Source: Siderastrea radians (lineage: Eukaryota > Cnidaria > Anthozoa > Scleractinia > Rhizangiidae). Taken from it: 64,000 bases of DNA. The number at the start of each line of letters is the position of its first letter. The first letter of the stretch is position 1. The stretch is from NCBI GenBank assembly GCA_964017195.1, contig OZ024889.1, positions 61,527,858-61,591,857 on the forward strand. The letters are read 5' to 3'. This document shows, piece by piece, positions 1 through 11,305 of this stretch. The notes under the pieces are model-generated. The model saw only the letters and a list, made by a program, of their open reading frames with translations, was not told the origin of the DNA and did not search any database. The position numbers and the translations under genes are program-made.

Positions 1-256
1 AAAAACTTCATCCTTTCCGCTCCAATTCGAACGATTTATGCATCACTACTGGAGCTTTCAGCTTTCCTGAGCACCTTGTTCCCGTCTTTTCGACTACGGC
101 ACAGTTGGAAATCAAACTTTGCGACCACTCCAGCGTGACAACTGCGACTGACCGGACGGGTGCACAGTCAAAATTTCCCATTAAAAATCTTACTCTTTCC
201 CCACGACCCCACGGGAGCATTTTGACGCCCCTTTGTAATGTAAGACCAATCGCGTG
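1..256. repeat. Left arm of long inverted repeat
   Basis: This block is the reverse complement of 1047-1302, essentially base for base; the same 70-codon open frame appears on opposite strands in the two arms. The window starts inside the arm, so its outer end and any target-site duplication are not visible. Identity stops abruptly at 256, after the motif GACCAATCGCGTG. It is probably the terminal inverted repeat of a DNA element or a recent inverted duplication. Confidence 0.9.
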
Positions 257-492
257 ACAGATAAAGCGAAAACAGGAAAATCGAAAAATGGCTTGGTTTT
301 GTCCCCATTTTCGCTGAGACGGTGGTGAATAGCATTTACAATTTCTAGCATCCGTTGACTGGACATGCTAGCTTCGTCCCAGATCAATACATCGCTTTCT
401 GACACTCGTTTGACGACGACACTGTTTTTGGTAGACCTCTCGACAAGCTGCTTCCAAGGCAGATCAGCTACGCCAAGACCGTAGCAATTTCT
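257..492 (-). pseudogene. Pif1-like DNA helicase fragment
   Basis: The minus-strand frame carries a Walker-B-like block, DVLIWDEASMSSQRMLEIVN, preceded by YGLGVADLPWKQLVERS. This arrangement is characteristic of Pif1-family superfamily 1B helicases, both the stand-alone cnidarian copies and the helicase part of Helitrons. Only about 75 codons remain. The Walker A region upstream is absent, and the frame runs into the inverted-repeat arm at 256, where similarity ends. There is no start codon or splice context. It is best read as a captured or decayed fragment in the loop of the inverted repeat. Whether the source was a Helitron or a cellular-type Pif1 gene cannot be told. Confidence 0.65.
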
Positions 493-1046
493 ATTTAGGA
501 TGATTAAAATGATAACAAACTAAGGATTACCAATCGCACTTGTGGCAAAAATGGCAATATACCGACGCATTTTCCAAATAGAAAAAAGACAAATGATGAC
601 AATTAATGTCGATATAAAGTGAGATACTGTATATCCATCGCAGAGTAATTACAAACACGGCGCAAAGAAACGGATATGAGTTCGCGAGACGATTTTTCTC
701 ACCTTTAATTGATGTAAACCGTTCAGATAATAATAAATCGCAAACAACGAGGCTTAATTAAGAATCGTCAGCCTAACAGCAACCCGGGCATTTACCGGGA
801 CTTCCTGTGAAAACTGCATAAAAAAGCAATTTCTAACGTTAATGCACAAAATGACAACGAGCCAGGGATTTCCATTGCGGCGTGCTAGCATCAATAATTA
901 CAACAGGCCGACGCATTTAGCAAATAAAACATGACAAAGCATGACAATGACAACTAATGTCCATTTAAACAGAAAATAATGTATATCCATTGCATGAAGA
1001 GTAGATTACAATTAATTTCCGAGCGCAAAGTCTTGGTCTTACATTA
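493..1046. other. Unassigned AT-rich loop of the inverted repeat
   Basis: No coding frame or recognisable repeat was seen. A short direct duplication, GGTCTTACATTACA, occurs at 1035-1048 and 1055-1068 at the inner edge of the right arm. Confidence 0.4.
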
Positions 1047-1302
1047 CACGCGATTGGTCTTACATTACAAAGGGGCGTCAAAATGCTCCCGTGGGGTCGT
1101 GGGGAAAGAGTAAGATTTTTAATGGGAAATTTTGACTGTGCACCCGTCCGGTCAGTCGCAGTTGTCACGCTGGAGTGGTCGCAAAGTTTGATTTCCAACT
1201 GTGCCGTAGTCGAAAAGACGGGAACAAGGTGCTCAGGAAAGCTGAAAGCTCCAGTAGTGATGCATAAATCGTTCGAATTGGAGCGGAAAGGATGAAGTTT
1301 TT
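1047..1302. repeat. Right arm of long inverted repeat
   Basis: Reverse complement of 1-256. The arms are separated by 790 bp. The open frame at 1083-1295 is a mirror of the one in the left arm and resembles no known protein, so it is not annotated as a gene. Confidence 0.9.
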
Positions 1303-1698
1303 TCCAAGCTGGCCAGACGAGGAGAAAAATGAACTTTCCTTCTTTACGTCGGAAGGGAAAATCAAGCCGCGGATTCGAATTTTGGCGAGAAAACGGCCTC
1401 GCGGCACGGCTCCTTCGAAATGGCTATGTCCAGCCTTGACTTCGTCTTATGAAAGCTACGACAAAAACCTCAAAACCCCCCAAAAACGATGAAATAGCCC
1501 AAAAGGACAACAGGAATCAAGAAAGGTGAGTACATTTTCTTTATTTTATTGAAAAGAAGGTAAAATTTTATTTCGCCGAGCGCTTTTATTCCACGTTATT
1601 TTAAACTCCATACAAAGTCTTATAGAGCGCTCGAATTTCCAACGGCCTAAATTGTAACACAACACCGCGCACTTCAAGTAGTCACGTCCCACTCGAAA
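1303..1698. other. Unassigned stretch
   Basis: A 66-codon plus-strand frame (1292-1492) ends shortly before a good donor-like AAG|GTGAGTA at about 1525-1533, but no partner exon or protein similarity is recognisable. Nothing else was seen. Confidence 0.25.
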
Positions 1699-1760
1699 CG
1701 CTTACATAAATCACTCATACGCTTACATAAATCATTCATACGCTTACATAAATCATTTAT
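1699..1760. repeat. 21-bp tandem repeat, three copies
   Basis: Units starting CGCTTACATAAATCA occur at 1699, 1720 and 1741 with one or two differences. They sit just past the 3' end of the transposase-like pseudogene. Confidence 0.85.
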
Positions 1761-4019
1761 TCGATCGATTTCTCGAATCGTGAGTTTGGGACGCCTGTGG
1801 TAAATGTGCAGATGTCCTGTTCTGTGAATAAAAGGAAGAAAATGGAAATGAAATAAACCTACCACTTGTACCCTATCACTATTTAATTAAAATTTTCTTT
1901 ACCTAAGGTGGTGATTTCTTCATCCGTCATCGGAGCACTGGCATTGTATCTGAAATGGCATTTGGCAAAAAGAGTGAACAGTGTGTGGAACTTGCGCTCA
2001 ATTGACTTTGCCTCTTCGGTAAGGCCAGGACACTGCTCACTTGTCTTGCCCACAACAGTTCTTGTAATTTTTTGAATGCTTGACTCCTAATGAGGATAAA
2101 ATGGTTTTGCGTCATTCCATTTTGTTATTAATTTAGTATATAAAGTCAAGTTTTGTTTCTATTCACAAAATTTACCTTAAGACATATGTCAATGTGGTTT
2201 CCAACAAAGCTATGGCTGTGGTATGGTTGCCTCTTGACATTTATGGACTGCAAGGTGTCTTCCAAGGCTTTGTATACCAACCTGGTGTCTCGTGAAAATT
2301 TAGCACTTTCGTTGATTTGACTGCCAAGTGTTTCCTGTTGATACAAAAAGCGTTAGCATTAGGTTAAGGAGTATTGTTTTAATGAGCGTGGTGACCTTTT
2401 CTAATTCTACTTAATAACTGTGTTAACACAATTACCATTTTTAACAAACATAAGGCAAGGTCAAGGCAGTCAGGCTCATGTAACAGGCCCTTACTAGTTG
2501 TAACAATGAAGTATGTCATAAATATGTGATCATGTACCTCCTGCTTTGCCTTGTTTTGCATATCCTGAGCATGCTGCAGGAGTTGTACCACAATTGGGTT
2601 CGGTGCCTCCTCTGTATGAATTAGCGCACCAGCTGTTATAAGATAAGTTGCATATCCAACAGTCTGTTGGGCCTTTTCTAGATAAGAACTAGCCAACTGG
2701 TGGTGCTTTCTTGCTTCACGTAGCAGGGTAATGTAACGATCCAAGTCTGTGTCTCCAGCTGCTTCATCAGTCCCGGCTTTCCTGGTGGCTATCTTTGCGT
2801 CAAGGACAGCACAATCGTCCAACAGTAATTCATAAAATTTTAAGAATAAACCAAGGCTGATGTGCAACCCAGGAGCAAAGATCTGTAAAATATAAAGTAA
2901 GTAGTTGTCAGGATGTTAATTTTGCTCTCCTATTAAATTTGTCGTTGCTGTTCAACTTACTTGATCAATAGGTATTTCCAACAGTGGTTCGTAAATAACA
3001 TTGAAGAATGACTTTGCCTTCTTCAGGTCTCCCCTTCCTTTGTCCTTGAATTCCCTTAGGTGTTCACGCATACCATCAAGTGTTCTCTTTTGTGCTTCTC
3101 CTCTTTGACTTTTGGGCAGGTGCATTGCAGTCCCAAGAATTCAACACCACAAGCAGGGATAGGTCCCTAAAGTAAAATAAAGTGTGACAACAATATAAGC
3201 ATGGAACTGCACTATGGATATCATTGGCCAACCGGGTGTTATATATAATATTATATACATTGTATTTGAGTTTAATTTCTTACCTCTTGCCCCAGAAATT
3301 ACCATGATCTTGCAGAGGAATTCATAGTCACCAAATAACAACAGCACCACTGATTTATTTCTGCAAAGTTAATATTAGCTTCAATTATAATAAATAACTA
3401 AAAACTACTACTTTTTGACACATAAAATATTCTTTCAATTTGCCTAGTAAATTTTCAAGAAATAAAAAGGAATATCCTACTGCAGCTTAGTTTGCTTAAG
3501 TTCCTCTAGTTGCTCATTTTATCTCTCGAGAGAAGTCCTCAAGTTGTTCCTTGTGTCCTTTGCTTCAAACAATGAGAACACAACCGTTTTCTTGCTAGAA
3601 TTTGGTTTCTCCAGGTTGCAAGCTGAAATGGGAACTTCATGGAGCCTTGGCCATGATCTCCTCCCAGTTTGACATAGAGTTGATCTTCAGGGATCATGCC
3701 ACCATGTGTAGTCAGCAATTCAGCTCTGATAAGAGAATAAGATTGTACACAATGTATTAGCATGTATTAAAACATACATAAGTTATACGTAACTATATTA
3801 AGTTTACATTAACATTACATTTACTTACTTTGCATTTTCATAGACAAAGGTTTTAATTTGTTCTGCCAAGTTATCCACATAGGCACATGGTGTCGCTTTT
3901 ATAAAAGTTACAATTTTTCCTTCTTTTTTGACCGCGTGTTCCATGGATACCATTTCTGCTTCTAGATTATCACCAATCTGATCCTTTTTTTGTTTTCTCT
4001 GTAACTTCTCGCTCTCCAT
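1757..4019 (-). pseudogene. Decayed multi-exon transposase-like gene with RAG1/Transib-like core motifs
   Basis: Exons in minus-strand order, from splice sites and frame: 4019-3829, 3725-3481, 3360-3284, 3166-2961, 2882-2538, 2334-2176, 2086-1903 and perhaps 1821-1757. Motifs in order: KLGGDHG, then KPNSSKKTVVFSLFEAKD, FGDYEFL followed after 18 residues by CLWC, PGLHISLGLFLKFYELL, and KRQPYHSHSFVGNH. The Asp-18-CxxC spacing equals that of RAG1 D708 to C727/C730. The LH...G...FYE block resembles the RAG1 LHCDIG...FYK segment. Lesions: a one-base deletion near 3614, an in-frame TAA near 3523-3525, and a TGA at 3141-3143 just after CLWC. No C-terminal catalytic Glu region is visible. The ATG at 4019 follows an in-frame stop, so the N-terminus may also be truncated. 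This looks like a domesticated or transposon-borne DDE-type gene now dead. The RAG1 link is my inference; another family with a CxxC insertion (hAT, Kolobok) is the main alternative. Confidence 0.6.
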
Positions 4020-4416
4020 TTTTATTCACCATTGTTTGAACCACCTTCAAAGAAAAAAAAAAAGACACACCCTCATGCAGGGATGTTTCAAAACGTATGA
4101 TAAATTGTTTGACTGCAAAGCTTAAATTTAAAGGACAAAGATTGAATGAATTTTGAATGCAAAGTTTAAATTTAAAGGTAACAAAGATTAAATCAAATAG
4201 AATTCAGTAAGGATTAAATATTGCTACATATGGGCAGGCATATTTTATGTGACTTCTAAAAGTGAACACACTTAAAATATGTTCTTCGCTATTTTCACTT
4301 TTCGCGATCGGATCCGTTTCAATGACGGCTGGAAACGGAAAGTCTGAGTCCTTTGCGTGAACCGCTTGACCACCCAACACTTTGGTGTATACGTTCGTTT
4401 GAAGTGTTTGTATAAA

Positions 4417-6093
4417 TCAGCTATGTCTGTTTGAATTGGTGAATGTCACCATGTGTGAGTTAAGGGTGCGTTTCTTTGGGAGAATCCGAAAACGGATTTG
4501 TGATCCGAGATCATATGGATTCTTCGACGCCAAAGAAACGCAAAATCCGAAAAAGGATTATTTTGTCATGACAAGACAGGCTGGAGGCACGCAATATATA
4601 TATCAAAACGATATTTCTCTCGTACTGCCCTAGAATTCAACTAGAATGGAATGCAAATAATTTATAAACAAGGACAGTAGCTGCAGTAGTTCAAGTGAAC
4701 TCGCTATTTGCGTTAACAATTAGCAAAATCTGGTTCCTGAATTACAGAAATGGTACACAAATGAAGTTATCCTGACGTGTCAATGCTTCTGTCTGTTCTT
4801 TTGGAGAAAACTTTTTTAAATATACGGAACGGAATAATCACCTGAAGTTACTTTTTCACGATCGAATGTTTTGTCACGCAAGATAGAGAGAAAATATGGC
4901 GAGACCAGTAAATTTGCATGGAAGACCGCTTGACAGATGTACTATTTTCGGATCCGTTCCCCAAAGAAACGCACGGATCATTAATCCTAAAAATCCTGAT
5001 TTAGATTTGATCTGATGTATCCACTCGGAGTGTGGATTCTTCAGATCACTAATCCCTGATTAATCCATTTTCGGATTTAGGTAAAGAAACGCAAAATCCG
5101 TTTTTGGATACAAGAATCCGGATTTGGATTTTCCCAAAGAAACGCACCCTAACCTTTTTCTCGCTCCTTTTACGAAACAATCCGATAAGTTCCTTTCGAA
5201 AATCGCCATTATAATATGCATAAATTAAAGGATTCCCCAGGGAGCCGGTATGTGTTGCAAATTCCACCACCCAGTTAATAACATGACGTCAAAGGAGGTA
5301 TTGTTGAAAACACCATAAGATCTCAACACTGAGAAAATAACGGCAGGACCAAGGGATAAAACATAAGCAATTACGATTACAATGAGCATGCGTACCGCTT
5401 TGGTCTTCGATCTTGCCGCCAGTTTGTTCATCATCCCCTCGTGGCTTCTTTTATGCAGAAATAATACTATTTTGGTGTACAGCACGGATATGACAACCAG
5501 TGGAACGAAAAATGCAAGGAGAAAATACAACGTGGTTGAGGACTGGCCGAGCGGAGTTTCCGGTGTGTCGCAAAGTTTCTTGTCGGCGCAATCGTCGCAG
5601 GACATGCCACGACCTTCGGGAATTTCTAGAACAGAAATACTTTTCACGCTGGTAACAGAAGGACAGGACACAACGACAGCATACAGCATACAGCCAAACC
5701 AGAAAAACAAGTAAGACAGGTTTTTTCTTCGATTTCAAAGTCTTCAAGGGATGCACAATGTTCTGATACCTGACAAATATGGCTGATGTACAGGTCTCTG
5801 AAAAGAACGGTATTGCCTTGCACTGGATGCTTTTAATTCCCGTCGTTGGAACTGCAAAGGAGATTATTATGGTGAAGACAAGAAAGCGGTACGTGAGCTC
5901 CATCACGGACAGATGCATGATAAAGAAATTAGAACCGTTTCTTTTATAGCGCTTTCTACGGACCATGACGTAACAAATGGCCGCGTTTACAATTATTCCC
6001 AACACGATGACAACCAGGTTTATCGATACAATAACTGCAAACACGTTTCTGGCTTCATCATAGGAACGAATAAGTAGAAATATAGATGGGCCA
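4417..6093 (-). pseudogene. Class A GPCR pseudogene, interrupted by a Harbinger-type insertion
   Basis: Close paralogue of the intact receptor at 35506-36564. TM1 ([13 protein letters not shown]), TM2, TM3, ICL2, TM5, TM6 and TM7 ([15 protein letters not shown]) are all readable, but the gene is broken in several ways. Eight codons are deleted at about 5770, removing the end of TM3 and the D of DRY. A 7-bp tandem duplication (AGCATAC) at 5678-5691 shifts the frame in TM4. A 4-bp deletion at about 5278 shifts it again before TM7. An insertion at 4464-5149 cuts off the last 14 codons. The N-terminal exodomain is lost at about 6093, where a dispersed repeat begins. 3' flanking similarity to the 35-kb copy continues to about 4248. 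Confidence 0.92.
4464..5149. mobile_element. PIF/Harbinger-type non-autonomous element
   Basis: The ends are inverted: GGGTGCGTTTCTTTGGG at the left and its complement at the right. The site is flanked by TAA at 4461-4463 and 5150-5152. The intact paralogue at about 35548 has a single TAA at this exact point, so this is a true insertion with a 3-bp TWA-type duplication. The interior has further diverged copies of the end motif, for example CCAAAGAAACGCA near 4961, and many small GGATC/GATCC palindromes. There is no coding capacity. Confidence 0.85.
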
Positions 6094-6094
6094 C

Positions 6095-6143
6095 TAACTG
6101 AAACATAGGCACGCAATGCGCGCAGAGCCAATGACGTTTTTTT
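6095..6143. repeat. Dispersed ~49-bp block, copy 1
   Basis: Nearly identical to 38227-38279. It starts TAACTGAAACATAGGCACGC and ends in a T run after CAATGACG. It begins where similarity of the pseudogene to its paralogue ends, so it marks a rearrangement or insertion boundary. Confidence 0.85.
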
Positions 6144-7521
6144 CTTGTGGTTTTCAGAGAGTTCAATTTAAAAGAGATGCCAAATTTCGATGTTCACTTG
6201 TGGGCAGAAAGGCTCAAAAAAGGATCAGTGAAAATTTCCGGCAATTCTAGTTCTCTTTCCAACATCGGTGTTGGATCTCCAAAATGTGGCCGATTTTCAC
6301 ATTTTTCTCTGTGGTTTACTGATAGCCAACCAAATAATGGTGCCTTTTTTCAATATTTGTAAGAAACATTCTTTCGGTAGAAAAAGGTACGTTTTTATTT
6401 GTTTTTAAGAAAAAAAAACATGGGTTATTTGAGTCTCTCCGCCACCCTAAGAAACACCCTTTCGGTAGTCGAAATCTGGTACCTTTTTTCAATGTGTCTG
6501 CAAACAATTTAAAGTCGAATTTGGTACTTTTTACAACGTGTCTGCAAACAATTAAAAGTCGAAATTTGGTACCTTTTTTAGAAACATTTTTTTGCTGTCT
6601 GTTGGAAGTACTGTGGCGTCACACCCCCGGGTCAGACGCCATAGGCACACTGAGACGTCTTTTTTGAGTCCTTTGCCGATGTACTTTGCGAAAATCCCTA
6701 GCAGAGAATGGCTCACTATGTGAGCGAAGTTGTTTTAGAAGCCTCTCCTAGGTTAGAAATTAAAAGTTTGGTTCCTTTTGTTGTTATTATCAAATTTATT
6801 TATTCAGTTTTTGCGAAACATTAAACATATTTATTGCCCGTTTGAGATTGGTGTTTGTGTGGGGAGGAGAGCAGATCAACTGACAAGTGATGTGTCACGC
6901 CAGAAGGAGGTCTTCTCCAATAAAGTTTTAAAATGCAATATGAACTTCTTAGCAGCTAATGTCGAGGATGTTAGAAACCTTCCTTGTGAGAGAAATCAAA
7001 GCCTATAAAAAGAAAGAGAGATAATTTCAGAAGCTTTTTCTGAGGTTAGGAGAGGTTTTGCCGAACGTAACCTTCGATTGTTTTGCGCAAAGCTTGGAGT
7101 CAAAAGGTTTGGAATCAAAAGGTTAACTAAAGCTCAAGTCGATGACATTGATGACATGACTTTGCTTACATAGTGCCGGCTCGTTTGCTCTTTTTCACAG
7201 ATCCGTAGTGGGCTCATGCTAAGGCATTTTCTGCCAGGGATTTTAGCAAAGGACCTCGGCAAAGGACTCAAAGAAGCACATCTCTGTCTATGGCTATCAC
7301 ACAACGTAACAAGCCAAACATAAATATTGCCATAGAAAAGTGTGACATTTTCGGTTTTTGTTCTATTCTGGACTAGTCTGTTGCAATGTGCTATTCTAAG
7401 GCCCCCTTTGTAAGCAGTAAATTAGTTTTCTTTTGACAAACAAGCTTCTTCTATGTAGCCGCATCGTGCGCGTGCTTCAACGCCATCCGTTTCCTGAGGA
7501 AATGAAAAAATTGAAAACGGT
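6144..7521. other. Unassigned non-coding stretch with a short tandem repeat
   Basis: No gene recognised. A period of about 45 bp (GTCTGCAAACAATT...AGTCGAAATTTGGTACC) is repeated about 2.5 times at 6467-6580, with a more decayed relative near 6345. Confidence 0.4.
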
Positions 7522-7832
7522 TCAATTTTAGCTTTTCGTGTGATTTTACATCGGAAAATCGGATCTTGACTTCCGTTTTATGACACTGATGTCATTTACG
7601 AAAATGAAAAACAATTCTTTATCTATGAGACATTTCTCTTTCGAAAAAGTCGGTATATGGAAAACTGAAATCGGGTTCCAGGAAAAGGATCCAATTTTGT
7701 TTTTCGTGACATTTTACCTCGAAAAACGGAAATTAAAAATCGGATCTCCACTTTCGTTTTCCGACACTGACATCATGTCATTTACGAAAATGGGAAAAAC
7801 TTTGTATCCTAAGCGATACTTCTTTTTCGAAT
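7522..7832. repeat. Diverged direct repeat, two copies of ~170 bp
   Basis: Copies start near 7522 and 7691, sharing CAATTTT...TTTTTCGTG, GACACTGA(T/C)(G/A)TCAT and TCATTTACGAAAATG. The frame at 7580-7834 crosses both and is not protein-like. Confidence 0.6.
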
Positions 7833-10015
7833 AGTTCTTATTTGTTGTTGCCGTTGATTTTTTTGCAATTTATCATTTTTTTTTTGTATTAAAAAATGAC
7901 TTAAGTACGATTATAAAACAAACTATAATTGGCTGATATAGCAAAATCCTCTTTCATCTCCACATTACTGGACTTATTAATATGCTAATGATCGTGAAAA
8001 TTTTTGGCGGAACTTAAATAACCACATTACTGATCATGTCCAACTGTAATAAAAATAATCTACAAAAAATAAAGCAACGTATTAGTAAACCTAAATTACC
8101 TGAAACTCTTTGGATATGTCACTATGCTCCCTTAACCAAATTGAAACGAAAGCCACTTTTTATTACATTATGATGGCTATAAAGATTTCAGATAACAAGT
8201 CAGTAAAGACTATACTAACTGTAAATAGGAATGCCAATAAAGTTGTTATTGAACATTAATATATGAAATCCATATATTTGAACTGCGGATAAAGATAGAA
8301 TTGTATGTAGATCATCGCAGTGAAGGTGTTTCAACCTAAGCGGTTGTTGTTGTCAATTAAAAATTATCCTGCGAAATCGCGTGGTGAAACCCAAAACTTA
8401 AGCCGACGAAGCCGTGTGCCGAGAGAATCAGGGCATTTTTCGCAAGATTGAACGGGATATTTGTTTTATTATTCAATAAATTCTCATCAAGTACCATTTT
8501 CAAAACAAGAAAACAATGGTTCTTATCTATGACACACAAGCCTCAAACTCGCACAACTGAGTTATCACTGACAACAAATAAAGACAGACGCAAAATTTCA
8601 AGAAATTGTAGTTTACTACCGTGCACTTCAAGAACACTCAGTCACAAACTTATGTTTGGTATTGACAAGTTAAAGTGAAAAGATAAGTAGCTTACCAAGA
8701 ATAAGTCCTCGGCCAGTGAATAAATATCTTTTTACTTACAACTTTCCATGAACAAGTGAGTTTAAAGTTTCTGCTTAGATCTCAATCAGCATTTTCTCGA
8801 TTTAATTCTCACTTTCAAAAATCCCAAACCAACCTCCTTATAAACCAACCTCCAACCTCCTACGTTCCCTACGTTCCACAAAAACGGAACGTAGGGGTAT
8901 CCGAACTTCTTCGGACACTCCAACTGAAAAATCTGAACGGAAAATTGCGTTCGATTTGCGTTACTCTGCCAGTTCAAGGTCCTGCGCCAATGGACAAACT
9001 AGTTTCATTCCCGCTCTGTAAAGTAGAGTGAACTGCGGAAATGGTACACCGATCTTGAAGGAAATTTGTCTATTTAGAACCTTTTCTTACGCTAATAATT
9101 ATATAAAAACTCCCTTGCTTTTCAAAATGTCCGACTAAACAAACCCATAAAAAGAGATTTGAGATTTATTATAGTGTGGCGCGGCTGGCCGTTAACCACT
9201 CAACACTTTTTCATTAGTTAGCGAATCTTAGCACGAGATTTTGTTGACTGTCACGTCTTCTCGAAAAAATATTTCGCACGTTGTCAAACGTATTTGATGC
9301 GCTCCGTCTGTTTCAAAAAAAATTCCACAAGAAGAAAGCAAGTTCAATCGAAACTGAGAAAGTCTTGATATGTTCATGTCCTCCTTTTACGAAAATCCAA
9401 ACGCTCGATATATTGCACTCCATTAAAACCAGCTACGCGCCGTTTGTTTTCTTTTACTGCAAGCCAACTCGCCAAAATTGCTCATGACGATGAAATAATC
9501 AAAATCGAACAGGTCGACGGAGGTAGCGTGAGTTGATATTTCATGTCGCCCATAACCCCAAATTTCTTTGGTATTTCAAGGTTTCCCGGACAGACATTGC
9601 CAAGAATATGAAATATCTGCTAAGTAGCAGTTACGTGAAAAGCTAATTGTAAGCTGTGTTTTAAAAAACTGAATCCGAACGACTGCAACCAAGGACATTA
9701 AGATGTAAATTTATAATGCTGTTATGCGGTTGCTTCTCTGTCCGCCAGCAAAAAGAAATTGTACAATATATCATAATTCACTCTTAAATTATCTTTTGCT
9801 TGAAATAAGTGTGCAATGGTTAGTCAGTTTAGTTTACTTTTATATGCAAAATAGACGGTATCAAAAAGCGCCCGTTACTTCAAAAAGAGTGGAGTAAGGC
9901 AATCTTTGCAGATCTCATTGTTTAGGACTTGCGTTTTTAAATTCATCCGACAGAGAATGAATATCATAACTTGGAATAGCATAAAAAATAAGTTATCATG
10001 CAAACGTTACAGTAT
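7833..10015. other. AT-rich intergenic stretch
   Basis: No coding exon recognised. The only clear structure is a perfect hairpin at 8867-8897, arms CCCTACGTTCC and GGAACGTAGGG around a CACAAAAAC loop. Confidence 0.35.
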
Positions 10016-11078
10016 TTAACCCTCTTCAGACCGGGGGAGGGGGGAGGGGGGGCATTGTGCCAGCACTGAGTTTGGACGTTTATAACTTATTTCATAAGCA
10101 AGCTAAACCCACCAAACTTATACCCCATTCACACCAACTAAACATGTTTAATTAAACGCAGTTTAACTAAACTCTGTTTAACTAAACATTGTTTAAATCA
10201 TCGGGCTGTTCACACCGCACAGGTGTGCTTTAGCTGTTTATAGCCTTGCTTTGCAGTACAGTTTCCTTCTATCGCTTTTTTTATTTTTTTATTTTTTTTG
10301 CTATCTACCTTGTTTAGCTAGAAATCATTTTTTCTTCTTTCTTCCTTCTATTTCAACGGGCAGGTAAAGCGATGTTAAATTCATCGTCCACGTGGTCCAC
10401 GTAGCTTTATGCCAGAACGACACAAAATATTTAAAACACACACACACACAAGCAAGTTTCTTTTTTTTTGAAATGCAAATTTTTCTGTATCCTCCAATTT
10501 CTATGGTTCCGTACTCCTGAATTCCAGATTACAACTTCCATATTTTTTTCATGAATGACATTGCCAGCTTTGTGTAAAACTGAAGCGCAGTGAGGTGGAA
10601 AATATGCAGGTTGCTCGCTCATGATATTTCTAATTGTAACCCCGGTTTCTTGCTTCAATCAAGGGAAATGTGTAGTGGAAATGTGTTCCAGGATTGCATT
10701 CGACATTTCGATTTGTAGTTCAAAGATAGATGGACCTGAACAGTTGCTGGACGAACCTAGTTCGTCGGTGAGTTTTTCTCACTGCTACTACGACTTTCCA
10801 ATTTGCTGAATTTGTCAAGCCTGTATTTCTGAGCTTAATTATAATGATCTGTCTCGCATACATCTATCTCCGTCCAAGAATGATGTATTGGTTATGATAA
10901 AATGGTCTTCTTTCTCGTTTTTGGACAAACCTTTTGTCCGAAACTTGACGACAAAATGTTAACTGACTGTACACGCAGGTTTGTTTTTGTAACGCAATAA
11001 ACTGATGAACTACTCACAGTTTCACTTAAGCTTAAGCGCAAAATTGCCGCAGCTATTCCGGAACACAAATTGACGCAA

Positions 11079-11305
11079 AGAACGTCATGCTAGCCCACAT
11101 ATAAGGCACTAATAACATTACAATCCCATATGAATATATACACCAACTGATTAACCTACCTACCTCCACTAACACACACTTTCCTTCACTTGTACTCACT
11201 TTCCTTCATTTGTACTCACTTTCCTTCATTTGTACTCACTTCCCTTCACTTGTACTCACTTACCTTCACTTTAGTGCCTTATATGTGGGCTAGCATGACG
11301 TTCTT
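11079..11305. mobile_element. Innermost hairpin element (MITE-like)
   Basis: Arms of about 35 bp at 11079-11112 and 11271-11305 are perfect reverse complements (AAGAACGTCATGCTAGCCCA...). A third partial copy of the right arm follows at about 11306-11335. The loop contains a 20-bp minisatellite. Confidence 0.75.
11191..11270. repeat. 20-bp minisatellite, four copies
   Basis: Unit TGTACTCACTTTCCTTCACT starts at 11191, 11211, 11231 and 11251 with one or two changes. Confidence 0.9.

Noticed and set aside
5382..6163. Plus-strand open frame antisense to the GPCR pseudogene, matching a similar one at 35786-36163
   Set aside because: Both are shadows of the conserved receptor coding sequence on the other strand.
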